Below the pieces are notes generated by a model that was not told the origin of the DNA, searched no databases, and saw nothing but the letters and a program-made list of their open reading frames with translations. Both the position numbers and the translations under genes were made by a program. Positions 49,831 through 61,138 of a stretch of DNA of 64,000 nucleotides are shown one piece after another; position 1 is the first letter of the stretch; each line of letters starts with the position of its first letter. Source of the DNA: Tillus elongatus (taxonomy: Eukaryota; Arthropoda; Insecta; Coleoptera; Cleridae); NCBI GenBank assembly GCA_964006375.1, contig OZ023270.1:70533082-70597081 (forward strand), read 5' to 3'.

Positions 49831-50350
49831 TTTATTCATTAGGACACTAAGTAGAACTTCAGGACCGCTTGTATTTTTGTTCATTATACAAAAAATCCAT
49901 AAACGCAGTTTGGCTTCTCGAATAAGCAAAACGTTTGATGATCATAACTTAATTTTTATAAAACTAAAACTTTGGTACGTGGTCTGTAATAAAGGCAATA
50001 TACCTACTAAATTACCAGAAATTAAAATATGGTATTGTAAAATAGTAGATAGGAATTGTATGTTCTACAGCAAATTATCGTTGTCATTTTAAAGGTCAGG
50101 CTTATTTCACAGTCACCTCTCCTTCAAGGTCTCAATTTTTTCTCTTTTTCAAGGTGACACAACTTTCAGAAACACGTCTCCTTTTAATAAATCCCCTCTT
50201 CGTTTTATAGGTCGCGCTATTCTTAAGGTAATCCCCTTCCATAACAACTCTTTCTCAAGTCTATATATTCTCTACAAAAAGTGTGTTAGCTTTAAAAGCT
50301 CTAGTATGAGGAGCTTGCAATCGTAACTCTACTATACTATATACAAACTG
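49831..50350. other. No gene recognised
   Basis: AT-rich, no motif. The 89-codon frame at 49823-50092 matches nothing known to me. Confidence 0.45.
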
Positions 50351-50354
50351 GCAA

Positions 50355-50610
50355 ATATGTAAAACTGACAGGTACAGGATTCGAACCTGCGAACTTCTCT
50401 GAATGTGAGGATATTGAAATCATGTCGCTATTATACTATACTATACAAATTTGTAAGTATGTAAAACTGACAGGTGCAGGATTTTAACCTGCAAACTTCT
50501 TTGTCTTATAGTTTGAATACATCGACTTACATCGCTCGGCTAAGCTAAAGTTATAAAATAGTAAATTCATAACAAAGAAGTGAAAAGTCATCCATCAAAA
50601 ATCTGTCAGG
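50355..50610 (-). repeat. tRNA-like SINE heads, partly duplicated
   Basis: Minus strand 50550-50475 has an A-box-like tagcttagccgagcga and a degenerate B box (aggttaaaatcc). A second B box with better sequence (aggttcgaatcct) lies at 50388-50376, both followed by acctgtcagttttacatac. So a tRNA-Leu/Ser-like head is partly tandemly duplicated. The adjacent caaagaagtgaaaagtcatc (50571) recurs at 52504. Confidence 0.55.
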
Positions 50611-51985
50611 TCAGGTCAGGTCCCCTGTGGGTCCGAGGACTAACTAAAAGAATAGGGCCAAGGTAAGTTCTGCCTGTCGTACGAGGCTACTAATCGGAGT
50701 CAAGCAGGTGGTAGTGGAATTTTCCTTTACGTGATAGTGAAGGATTTTTTCACGCTCGAGGAGGTACCAACCCTTACATCAAGGGGCCGGTGAAGTCCCA
50801 ACGGACGTTTCCGGTTCTGGTGTATGAGTCGGTTTCCCTTATAAACAAAAATGATGATGGCTCCTCCATGTACAAAAGATTCTGGAGATAAAATACTCCT
50901 CCATTCGGATCCCCGTCCCCAAGAAAGGATCCAAAGCGCTTCCTAGCAACTAGAGGCCTATTTCTCTCCTTTCAATCGTCTCTAAAGTGATGGAAAAGTA
51001 TATAAACACCGAATTACTAAAATTTCTTCAAAAACACAGTACAATCCACTACAGGCAGTATGGATTCCGTCAGCGCAGATCAACTGACGACCTCTTTGCC
51101 TTTGTCAGCCATTCTTGGAACAAGTCTATGGAACTACACGGTGAGTCCCAGATTGTCGCTCTAAACATATCCAAAGCAGTCGACCAAGTCTGGCGCGCAG
51201 CGCTGCTTAATAAACATCTGGCCTATGGCCTACCACCAAAACTATGTACCTGGACAGCAAATTTTCTCTCCAACCGGAGCATTTCTGTTGTCGTGGATGG
51301 CCATTCCTCTAAACTGTATCCAATTAATGCAGGAGTTCCTCAACGTTCAGCTTTAGCCCCTACTTTGTTTCTTCTCCACATCAATGACCTCCCCTCTAGC
51401 ACATTCAACCCAGTTCAAAGTTACGCGGATGACAGCACCCTCCACTCAAATATACAGTATTCTAAGCCTGTCTCTTTAGCCCAATTAGATGAGGATCGCA
51501 GACTCATGGAGGGTTCTGTCTCCGTGGATCTCCAAAAAATATTAGACTGGGGAAGTAGAAATCTTGTACAATTCAAACCCACCAAATCTCAGTCTTGCTT
51601 TCTAGCTCATTAGAGATACACCAGCCCTAGACCCATCACAATGAACAACCAAGTTATTTAAAGTAATGAGTCCTTTTTACTTGTTGGCATTTCTGTGGAT
51701 CGAAATCTCAATTGGCACCAACATGTCACATCAATTGCAGAAGCGGCTGCTAAGAAATTAGGTTTCCTCTTCCGGGCTTGCAAAGACTTTTCACTAGCTA
51801 ATCTCTATACCTTATATACTTCACAATGGAATTCCTTGCCGGCACATGTTTTCCTTCTCCTCCGAACATCCAAACCTTCAAGTACAGAGGTAACAAGTTG
51901 CCTCTTTCCTCGTTGTCGACACCCATGGTACGATAGTATTTACGCTGTGAGCCCTCGTGGGGTGTTGTTCAAATATATTTAAAAA
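50606..51985 (+). pseudogene. CR1/Jockey-like LINE, copy L4 with both ends and two internal deletions
   Basis: 5' UTR 50606-50910 (tctgcctgtcgtacgaggct, caggtggtagtggaattttc), then a deletion joint at ~50912 straight into the RT (KKGSKALPSN-like). Open frame 50987-51613: GFRQRRSTDDLFAF, ALNISKAVDQVW (first catalytic Asp changed to Asn), GVPQRSALAPTLFLLHIND, SYADDSTLH (Asp pair intact), stop after FLAH. A second deletion at ~51828 joins TLYTSQ to WNSLPAHVF, removing ~350 bp. Ends with the common 3' UTR. Confidence 0.85.
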
Positions 51986-51987
51986 AA

Positions 51988-52622
51988 ATATGCAGAATTT
52001 GAACCTGCGCACTCTTTCCAACTATATGTTATCAATATATCGCCTTAGATCGCTAAGCCAACCTGACGCTATTAAATTGTTAATTTAGTTCATTAATTGT
52101 TGTTGCCCTTACCAGATGAAACCGTTTCATGCTAAATACAGAGGTAGATACTATTTCTCTGGCTTCACAATTGTTCGTTTTCTTGATCTTTTCCGTAACT
52201 GGTTCCGTCTGACAACATGATAAGACAAAATAAAATCGCATTGATTTACACGTTTTCATGACGACTACAAATAAAAATTCATTGCTACGTCATGATATTT
52301 TGGTTAAAAAAAACTATCTACAAAAAATGTACGTGACTTTTATTTGATTTTTATTTGTAGTTGTCATAAATACGTACCAATGCAATTTTCTTCTGTCTGC
52401 TGATGCTGTCAAGCAGCGGCGCCGGTTACAGAAAATAAAAAGAAAACAAGCATTTGTGAAACCTGAGAAATAGTCTCTACTCGCTGTATTTAGTTAATTT
52501 ATGTCAAAGAAGTGGGAAGGCATCCAGTAAAAATCTGTCAGGTATATGATGTGGACCTGTGACCTCTTTAGAGCTATAGAGCATAAATCTGTCACCTGTC
52601 TTGGCCAACCTTACGTTAAAAA
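51988..52622 (-). repeat. fold-back repeat bracketed by tRNA-like sequences
   Basis: tRNA-Leu-like head on minus at 52069-51990 (tcaggttggcttagcgatct; B box aggttcaaattc). Then two inverted arms, 52105-52275 and 52335-52495, sharing ctaaatacag, actatttctc, tgacgactacaaataaaaat and its inverse. Then another tRNA-like piece at 52622-52525 (aaggttggccaagacaggtg). 38600-38890 carries a diverged copy of one arm. Origin unknown; possibly a SINE pair that inserted in opposite orientations. Confidence 0.5.
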
Positions 52623-54958
52623 AACACATACTTAAAGTGCAGCTTTACAAATCGTTAAAACAGCTTTGTTGCAGTGACCTTGAAAGCGGGAAGGAATCGA
52701 ATTTGAAAGCAGGGAGAAAGCGACCCTGGAAAAGCTGAGGAAGCCACCTTGAAAGCAAGGAAGACGGGACCTTAAAATAAATTGTCTTGAGAAATATCAT
52801 GACCTTCAAAGATGAATGGTCCTGACATGGACGTTTCCTTAGAAATAATGTAACCTCAAGAGGAGTAAATGTTTTTTTAAACGGAGGTAAAAACATCGTG
52901 ACCATACAAATTATAAGTTGGCGTCTTAAAAAGTAAGGCTATTGTGAAAATAGCTTTAAATAAATAGTTAGAGAACTATTTTCTCTTTTAACTTATGGAT
53001 CTAAATTTTGGTAAGTAATTTACCTATATTGATATAAATCTGCTTGCCAAATCTGGTTGTCCTTACTTTGTTATTTCCTAATTAGCGCTAATTTGAAAAA
53101 AAAATTCAAAATTCAAAAGTTGGGATCTCCTCATTAGTGAATTCTTCTAAGAAAATTCACTAAAAACACAGATATTTTAATTCACAGAACAAAACCCTTG
53201 CTACTGTGGAAAATCAGGCTAAAAATTTTAACAAAACTGGTGTTCTGGGTGAAATTATTAATGTGTAGCCTATATTATTGCTTAAATAAATTGCATGGCT
53301 GATAAAGTCGTGTATTTTAGGATTTTTTGGACAGAAATTAAATTCTTTGAATAGTCTTTATTTTACTTCATTTATTTTCATGAAAAGCAGATTGTTTCCG
53401 TTCTTGCCAGAGAACGTAAAAATAATTAATTGGTACCATCAAATATTACGTTACTACACTTTCCAAAAATGTGTCACATGACCCGTGTTGCTATTTAAGT
53501 AATTAGAGAGTTGTCACCCTCCAAAAAATGGGGTCCTTGAAAATATCGATAATGCCACCAAATAGTCGCGCAAAATCTGTTATGCAATCATACAAATCTT
53601 GAATCCGATGCCTATCTTGGTTTGAAAGTTATGGCCTTGTTGCATTACTTATACGCAACCCTGTAGAGGACCCTTATACGTGATGAATTAACGTATCTTA
53701 TTTGTACACCAACGCAGTCCTGTATAAACGTATGCGTGTTCTTGGGTAGGACACCTATCTATGCAAAAGCTAGGGACAACTTGTTCAAAAGATGTAAACA
53801 AAATTTGACTTTTATAGTACGAGTAATAAAGTGCAGATAAAATTAAATAGTTCAAATTAAAATAGCGAAGAAAGAGTCGAAATTCAAAATGAATTCTTAA
53901 GAGCTACAACATATTTCAAACACATAAATTGGTACCTCCAAAATGTTCCTGTAAACATCAATCTCTCCAGAACCATCTCTATCGAATTATCAGGATAAAA
54001 TTGATGCACACTTCGTGTCCCACATCCTCGCTGAAAGTGTTACAACCCGACAGAGTGCGAGACCGCAGAACACACCGCAGGGGGATTTTTCAGCCAGCCG
54101 TAGAGGATTTTTTCACCCCTGCCACATTCAACAGGTAGCTATTGATATCAGTTTATTGGAAAATAGGGTATTTTACAACTGTTTCCGACTTTTTACGAGC
54201 AGTCGATGTCAATTCGCTCACTCTTACACACACAGAGCCAGCCAGCTCCGCGATATTGAGAGAACATCGAAAATAAAACAGGGGTGAATTCATTCCGGCT
54301 TTCCGTCGCATCAGAGTGGGCCCTGAGCGCGCTTCTCATGTCACTTGTCATTCATTTGTTTCCAGATTAATCGGGTATTGTTCACGGCTATTGGACGGCT
54401 CGATGCGCGATTGTTTTTCGCGTTTTGTTAACGTCAATGAGCTCTACGATTCGAATAGAGCCCCGTTTGTGTTCCACTCACTCTCGCTATTTCGAAGCAT
54501 GCCATTCTGGATTGATGGATGAAACAAATGAATGAATGAAATGTTTGATTTTTTATTTTGTTCTCTCTGCCTGATTGAAACATTGGTACACTTGTTTTGT
54601 TACTTGATTGATATGTTTTTTAATGTTCTTGTTTTATTTCGCGCTTCATTTGTTACGGTTGATGGCGTTTGTGTTCGGGGCGTTGTATTGTTTGCATTGG
54701 CTTTTGTGTTCAGATGTAAAAGTGAAACAAATTACAAATCGACGTTGGCTGTCATCTTGTTGGATACTGCTCAAGCTGATTTGTTTCGGTTCATTTTTTA
54801 AGGAAATGTATGTCGCGGAACGCCAGTTGTTTGGGGTCTCGTTTTTCTTTAAGTAAGACCAGTTATTAGTCTCCACAAATAGCAAAATTAAGCCAAACAA
54901 ATCCACAATGTCTCTTGGAAAATACGGTGCATAACAATTTTACGTTTCTTTATCATAA
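52623..54958. other. No gene recognised; possible single-copy block 53930-54530
   Basis: 53080-53163 is a TA-core right arm with its end hairpin. 53930-54530 is less AT-rich and has no repeat partner in the window (ggctattggacggctcgatg, ctctacgattcgaatagagc). (ATGA)n-like sequence at 54510-54545. The hydrophobic frame 54532-54801 lacks any known domain. I cannot claim a gene. Confidence 0.4.
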
Positions 54959-55210
54959 TCATCACAATGCAAGGGTGATGTCGCTATGTCGTCGCAACCA
55001 TGATTCGCCGTCATCAGTAGCTCCATTTGTTTCAGGGTGCTTTACAGACGATTTTTCTTTTGGTCTACATCTTCCATTTTGACCAAGCATGTGTCTTGCA
55101 AATAATGTTGTCAGACAGTCAGTCATTGCGTTATATGTCATATGTCCTATAAATTTTGCATTCCTCCTTTCAATTTCTTCTACCAAGCATCTTACATCTC
55201 TCGCCTCTTG
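54955..55210 (-). pseudogene. possible RTE-like LINE C-terminal scrap
   Basis: Minus-strand text IERRNAKFIGHMTYNA and HMLGQNGRCRPKEK resembles the FIGH...G.RGRGRP region near the C-terminus of RTE/CR1-type polymerases, followed by tgatgattatgata, an RTE-like tail. Weak but directional evidence; no catalytic motif is present. Confidence 0.4.
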
Positions 55211-55289
55211 TTTTGTACGTGTTCCTATCGTTCTACAGTGTTATTGGGGGGTGTGGTCCCTTAGCCTGGTCGTGTCGTGGTCGTTCTCT

Positions 55290-56318
55290 TGATTGATCGA
55301 CGCGTGACTTAGCTACTGGACTCCTAGAGGCTGGCTCCACGTGTCACTCCTGGTGTGACTGTCGGCAATGGGAATAACGACCAGGGCTGATGGTCTACTA
55401 AAGTCTAGCTCCCTCTCTTCGCAGGTGGTAGTGAAATTTTCCTTTACGTGATCGTAAAGGTTTTTCACGCCCGAGGAGGTACCACGCCATGCATCAAGGG
55501 GCCAGTGAAGTCCCAACGGACGTTTCCGGTTCTGGCGTATGAGTCGGTTTCCCTTATAAGCAAAAATGATGATGGCGCCTCCTTGTACAAAATATTCCGG
55601 AGGTAAAATACCTCTTCATTCGGATCTCCGGGAGAGGGGTGTACAGTGGGCGCCAGCATCAAGATTTAACATATCCTTCTCAAATATATGTGGCCTAAAT
55701 TCTAACCTGAACTCCGTCCACCATTTCCTCCAGGCTAATAGGCCTCAACTCCTCTTCCTCACCGAAACCCAAATCAGTGCCAAAACAGCCACTAATCACC
55801 TCAATTTCCCGGGGTATAAGCTCCTTACTTCCTTTATATTGCATGGAGGCGTGTGCGCATACGTCCGTAGCAATCTACCGTGCATCAGACTCCCCAATTT
55901 AGAAGCTATAAGAAAAGGCATACTTTGGAAAGAACTCTCTCTCGAGGCTGAAACTTAATTCATCTGTTACATTTACCGATCACCTTCTGACAACAACTTT
56001 GTCCAGCTCTTTGACTACCTTTCTGAAAAAAACGACATCTGATTTCTGAATATCCTACCAAGGGAACAGAGCGAACGCACCCTTTTACTGTCCAGGTCAC
56101 CAGACATAGAACATCTTGTTATGCCCGCTCTTTTAGTTTGAGGACTTCCAAGTTGTGGAATTCCTGGCCGGCGCATGTTTTTCCTTCTCCTCCGAACCGT
56201 CAAACCTTCAAGTCCAGAATTAACAATTTGCCTCTTTCCTCCTTGTCGACACCCGCGGTACGATAGTATTTAGGCTGTAAGCCATCGTGGTGTGTTGTTA
56301 AAATAAATAATAAAAAAT
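55290..56318 (+). pseudogene. CR1/Jockey-like LINE, copy L5 with both ends kept
   Basis: 5' UTR block (caggtggtagtgaaattttc, cgaggaggtaccac), then an open frame 55566-55955 with the endonuclease start: NISFSNICGLNSNLNSVHHF, LLFLTETQISAKT, GGVCAYVRSN. A stop follows LEAET. At about 56057 the sequence jumps from the endonuclease (FDYLSEK) to the polymerase C-terminus (aagggaacagagcgaacgca), deleting all of the reverse transcriptase, then runs through LWNSLAG-like text to the common 3' UTR. A ~1-kb derivative with native 5' and 3' ends. Confidence 0.82.
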
Positions 56319-56360
56319 TGTCACTTTTCTCCATGACCACATTTCAGAGGACCCTTTCTC

Positions 56361-56363
<3 letters not shown>

Positions 56364-56435
<72 letters not shown>

Positions 56436-56452
56436 GTGTGTGTGTGTGTGTA
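56364..56452. repeat. (TA)n followed by (TG)n
   Basis: TA tract 56364-56432, then tgtgtgtg to about 56450. Confidence 0.95.
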
Positions 56453-56778
56453 GGGGATGGCTTTGGAAAACAAGTTCCATTAGCCACAGGCTTCTCTCCT
56501 GATATACATATACTTACAAGTACTACAACAAGAAGGTTGAAATTTGAATTTCAGATGACCGATAAACCTTTGGGACATATTTTCAGAGGAATCCGGGATG
56601 CTCGAGGACCCTGGGGTGATGTCGTTTGAGGGGTAATCTGGATAATCATATTTTATTTATCAGCGGTTTGTCGCTATACTAGTGAAATTTCTTTGAAAAA
56701 AAATTATTAATGAGGAGACCCCGTCATTTAAATTTTGAATTTTTTTTGCTAATAACCAAGGCCTAATAGATGCAATAA
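56453..56778. other. No gene recognised
   Basis: Contains a decayed hairpin end (actagtgaaatttctttg) at 56676-56715. Nothing else. Confidence 0.45.
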
Positions 56779-56779
56779 A

Positions 56780-58160
56780 AAGTCTGGACGCAGCAAGTGC
56801 GTTATGGAAGTGAATTTTTATAAAAATGCTTTGAATAGCAAATATGCCTCTTTAATGCAATCAGTCACCAAATTCGTTACCGGTATAACCTATATAGTAG
56901 AAACAATGTGCCATATTTAATCAAAATAAATTATTGTTTGAAATGTACAAAAATAATACAATAAACTTTAAATGTTGGTTTCATAGCCAACAAACCTTAG
57001 GTTAATAGAAAATAGAGTTATTGAAATTTGAAGCATTTAATGAAAAATTGCTATCAAACCGCACTTACTGCGTATCGATTTTTTTTCTTTAAAACATATT
57101 TCGATCAAAAATGCAATAAAATAAGGGTGTTCGAAAAAAAATTTTAGGGATCACCAACGACTTATGGGCCAGCTTGTCATTGTCAAAATAATTTTATAAG
57201 ATGCAGCTCAAGGCACCTTCTAATTAACTTATACAATTTTTTATCGTCTCTTGTATAATAATAATTATGTTGAGCTTTACCGTAGAAATGCGTGACCCTG
57301 TACAGATAAAAACTAAACGTAAACCCGGATATGGATTCTAGGGGGCCTAGTTAGCGCTCATTTGAAGAAATCTTTTTAAAATTCTAAAGTCGCGGTCTCC
57401 TCATTGACGAATTTTTTGTACGAAAATTAGCTAAAAATTATGGACCGTTATACCATAAACTTAACTAAAACTACCGCCAGAGCATCAGAGAAAGAAAAAA
57501 TATGTCTTTTTAATGCAAGCAGTCATCAATTTGGTTACCGGTATAACCTATATGGTAGAAACAATGTGCCGTATTTTATCAAAATAACTTGTTTGAAAAT
57601 GTACAAAAAATTTCCGACAATAAACTTTAAATGTTGATTTTCTATCCAACAAACCTTAGGTTAATAGCAAATTGAGTTATCGAAATTTGAAGCGTTTAAT
57701 GAAAATTTGCTACAAAAACGCACTTACTGCGTCTCTATTTTTTTTCTTCTTATAAACATATTTCGGTAAAAAATGCAATAAAATAAGGGTGTTCGAAACA
57801 AAATTGTAGGGATCACCAACGGCTTATGGGCCAGCTTGTGATTGTCAAAATAATGTTATAAGATGCAGCTCGAGACACCCTATAATTCACTTATACAATT
57901 TTTTATCGTCTCTTGTATAATAATAATTATATTGAGCTTTACCGTAGAAATGCGTGACCCTGTACAGATAAAAATTAAACGTAAACCCGGATATGGATTC
58001 TAGGGGGCCTAGTTAGCGCTCATTTGAAGAAATCTTTTTAAAATTCTAAAGTCGCGGTCTCCTCATTGACGAATTTTTTGTACGAAAATTAGCTAAAAAT
58101 TATGGACCGTTAAACCATAAACTTAACTAAAACTTCCGTCAAAGCATCAGAGAGAAATAA
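56780..58160 (+). repeat. TA-core family variant in a ~660-bp tandem duplication
   Basis: Unit 1 begins ctggacgcagcaagtgcgtt. From about 56826 to 57485 and from about 57484 to 58150 the sequence is repeated (gttaccggtataacctatat at 56876 and 57534; gagctttaccgtagaaatgc at 57272 and 57934), offset 658-662 bp. This variant lacks the (TA)n core; instead ccctgtacagataaaaa leads into gtaaacccggatatggattc. Units differ by scattered substitutions, so the duplication is not very recent. Confidence 0.8.
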
Positions 58161-58545
58161 CTAACCTGTTGCATATCAGCCCTTTTTGTAAAACTTTAAG
58201 TCTTTATATCAGTTGACAAAACATAACAAACACTGTTTAGTCCACCCGCTAACATTAATAAAATCGTAAAAGCATAATTTGCACTTGTATATTAAAATTC
58301 CCAAATAACACAAATAATTTGTCAGCTGAAATTGAAAACAGGTAAACGATGCAATAATATACGATAAGCGTCAGCTACAGCGTGTACCTGACCTACGCAA
58401 TGATATCAAATGTTCCGTTGCTAAGTAACGACTCAGACATACTAGATCTCATATACCTATAAACCAGTTTTTGCTATTGTCAATAAAAAGCGGTGATATT
58501 AAAAATAAATGTTTCAAATTTGAATAGCTCAATTTTCTGTAAACC
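58161..58545. other. AT-rich DNA, no gene recognised
   Basis: No motif seen. Confidence 0.45.
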
Positions 58546-58793
58546 TAGAAAGCTGAATTTTGGTACATAATTAGGTCTTTCCCAAAGAAACATGTACACC
58601 GAATTTAATCGAAATAGCTTTGTAATTTTCGGAGAAAAAAATTTTTTTCGAAAGAAAACTCGAAATTTTCCCGGAAGACCTTGTCCGATTTTCCTGGATA
58701 ACGACGAACTCGCTATTAATAAAAGAAAGACACTTGCCGAGTTTCATCAAAATCAGTTAATTGTTTTTTGAGTTATTGGTTGAATACACACAC

Positions 58794-58874
<81 letters not shown>

Positions 58875-58975
58875 CATAGGGGTCCTAGTGCGCGCTCATT
58901 TGAAAAAATGTTTACAAAGTCTCACCATCGATACCCCTCTATTAGTGATTTTTTAAATAAAAATTAACTAATACG
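58546..58975 (+). repeat. TA-core repeat fragment with (TA)n 58798-58867
   Basis: Arm with gaattttggtacataatt and ccgattttcctggataacg, (CA)n-(TA)n, a short right arm (ggggtcctagtgcgcgctca) and an end hairpin at 58941-58970. The usual aaaaattgaaactga block is missing after the TA tract. Confidence 0.65.
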
Positions 58976-59478
58976 TGCTCAAATGTTATTGTTTAGAACA
59001 GCAAACTCACTTTTGCTTTTCTTGCGTCTGCCGTATCACCATCCCGGTCATTCCTTTTATTTAGTGTGTTTCAATATACCCCTGCAAGACAATACGGAAG
59101 TGGCAGCAGGAGAAGCTGAGCAGGATAAGGGAGAAGTTTAAGTTAAACACTGCAATATGTTGCCTGTAGAGATATATGACCGTCTTCAAGCCATTGGGAA
59201 ATGGTCGTTAATGTACAGTTTTCAAATAGCTATATATTTCACAAGACCAGGGAATGCGGACTCCATTCTCACCGTCTTCCTTAACTCAGACCTCGGATAT
59301 TCATAAACTGGTTAAACCCTTAATGGTAACATATAACAATATACATTTTTGGAAACTTTTTCTATTTATTTAATAAATTAAAATTCGTGTTTATATCGTT
59401 ATTTAGATTAAAAATATTTTAGTGGAAAATACTTTTTAAAGCGATTCCAAAATACCTCAAAGTAGCAACGGATTTTTT
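58976..59478. other. No gene recognised
   Basis: Unassigned, moderately complex sequence. Confidence 0.4.
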
Positions 59479-59479
59479 T

Positions 59480-59862
59480 ATATTTATAGATGCCATCAGT
59501 GCTTATAAATAATATTCAGTTTTTCCCTCGTCTGCTTGTTTCCGCGACTATGGCCAATGACCGACGCCAGGGAGCAGTTTTACCTCACTATCCTGGAAAT
59601 TTTGCCGAAACCCTGCCTTTTTGTAAAGAGAGTAGGGATCTTTAACGTGCCCAACATCGCATGGAAACGGGACCGCGGTCTTCAAGCCCCCTCCGAAGAG
59701 CAGAACGTGCAGAAATTCAACTTGCCAAATACAATGCCACAACCTCAGTTGATGTTAATGTTACAGCATGTACTGCAAAAGTAAATGGAGAACCCTGGGA
59801 TCGAACTTAGTACCATTTGGTTCAGAGGCACACGCTGTTACCACTGAATCACCGAGGCTGTG
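59480..59862 (-). mobile_element. tRNA-derived SINE, third family
   Basis: Minus strand. Head 59862-59787: gcctcggtgattcagtggta (A box) and agttcgatccc (B box) about 50 nt later, spacing right for polymerase III. The body includes cacgttaaagatccctac, similar to a conserved stretch I recall from invertebrate SINEs. It ends in an A-rich segment (aaatataaaaaaatcc) near 59480. No clear target duplication, so the 3' limit is approximate. Confidence 0.6.
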
Positions 59863-60160
59863 AAGCCCAAGATAAAGTCTGTACATCTGTATCTAGTATA
59901 AAAGAGTTTCACTAAGTAAGGCAATAACAATGAATACACTTTTAAAAGTCTTTGATTCTACGCCTCTCAGCTGCCTAACCATTCATATACAAATACTGGA
60001 TGATATAATTCTTTTTGTCAGAATCACTGCTGGAGCAGATGTGCTACAAGTTTTTAGTGGTTGCGATGATCATATAGAGTTCATTATTGAGAGGCAAGCT
60101 GATAGTAGTGTACCAGAAAAAAGGGATAAGTAAGAGCAACAACAATCAATGCACTCTTAA
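59863..60160. other. No gene recognised; weak ~212-bp direct repeat
   Basis: aaggcaataacaatgaatac near 59918 and a diverged copy near 60130 (aagagcaacaacaatcaatg) suggest a short duplication. The 67-codon frame 59930-60133 has no known domain. Confidence 0.35.
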
Positions 60161-60161
60161 A

Positions 60162-61138
60162 GTCTGAAGATTTAACACCTTTAGACTTTTTTCTGTGGGT
60201 ACACAGTCAAAATTTTATGCAATACGGCCTGTAACGGGGTGGTTTTAGCGCCCTACGACTCAATCATTTATGCTAATTCTATCTTTAAATATCCATACAA
60301 ATTTTATATGAAAATTAATTCGGTACTCGAGGCAGCTGGTCCATTCTTAATAAAAAGGGAACATTTAACAACATATTAAAATGGAACGGACTCACCCAGA
60401 AATCTGAAACAATACACCAGCTCTGTACCCTGCTTTACCAGCCCCTCCATGTGCCGTTCAACCACGCGCGTCCGCGATAATCGCCCTTTTTTTAAAACGC
60501 CCCTAATTCATTCTCTGAAATTTTCCCCCAAACTTCTATATATTCTCTGATTATACAAAAAAAAACCTTGACATTTTTGTTGCGGCGGTACTCCCTAGCC
60601 CCGAGCCGGCCGAGTTCATACTAACTTTTTAGACACGTATTTTTCCACCGTACCCGTATCAAATTTCCTAGTTTGCATTTTTGTCCCTGTTGAAACCAAC
60701 TGACCTCGTTGTAGGCCGTAACCCTAAACTTGCAAATCCAGCATTCCTCTATCCGCTATGTTTCAAGTGACCCGGTTGAACTCGCAACTTGAGCAGTTAA
60801 TTGTTTATAATTTCAACATGCCCAGTCTAGATAATTATGCATATTCAAATTATATTTATGATCGCTTGAAGTATTTGTTGTGGCGATTTTTGATAATTTT
60901 TTTTTAGAATTCCAATCCAGTAATTCTATTTACTTCTTGTATTAAAAATATAGATACGAAATCAGGTAAGCACCTTGATTACAGACCAAACTCACTTGAG
61001 GAGCTTCGCCGGCGAATTGTTGAAGAATGTCGTCAGGTAAGGCCTGAAATGCTTCGAAATGTTCATTCGAAAGTGAAGCAGAGATTTTATTATTGTATAG
61101 AAGTAAAGGGAAAACAATTTGAACTTTTAATTAAATAA
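60162..61138 (+). pseudogene. mariner-family transposase relic split by ~745 bp
   Basis: 60165-60225 reads EDLTPLDFFLWVHSQNFMQY, the third-Asp segment (the Asp of SPD is the D here). The remaining C-terminus appears only at 60971-61138: DYRPNSLEELRRRIVEECRQ ... QRFYYCIEVKGKQFELLIK, stop. The two pieces are adjacent in the copies at 1 kb and 28 kb, so 60226-60970 is an insertion. That insert is less AT-rich and shows no motif I recognise. Confidence 0.75.

Noticed and set aside
54532..54801. Hydrophobic 89-codon frame as a membrane protein gene
   Set aside because: T-rich sequence gives hydrophobic translation by chance; no domain, no neighbouring exons, and overlapping frames look similar.
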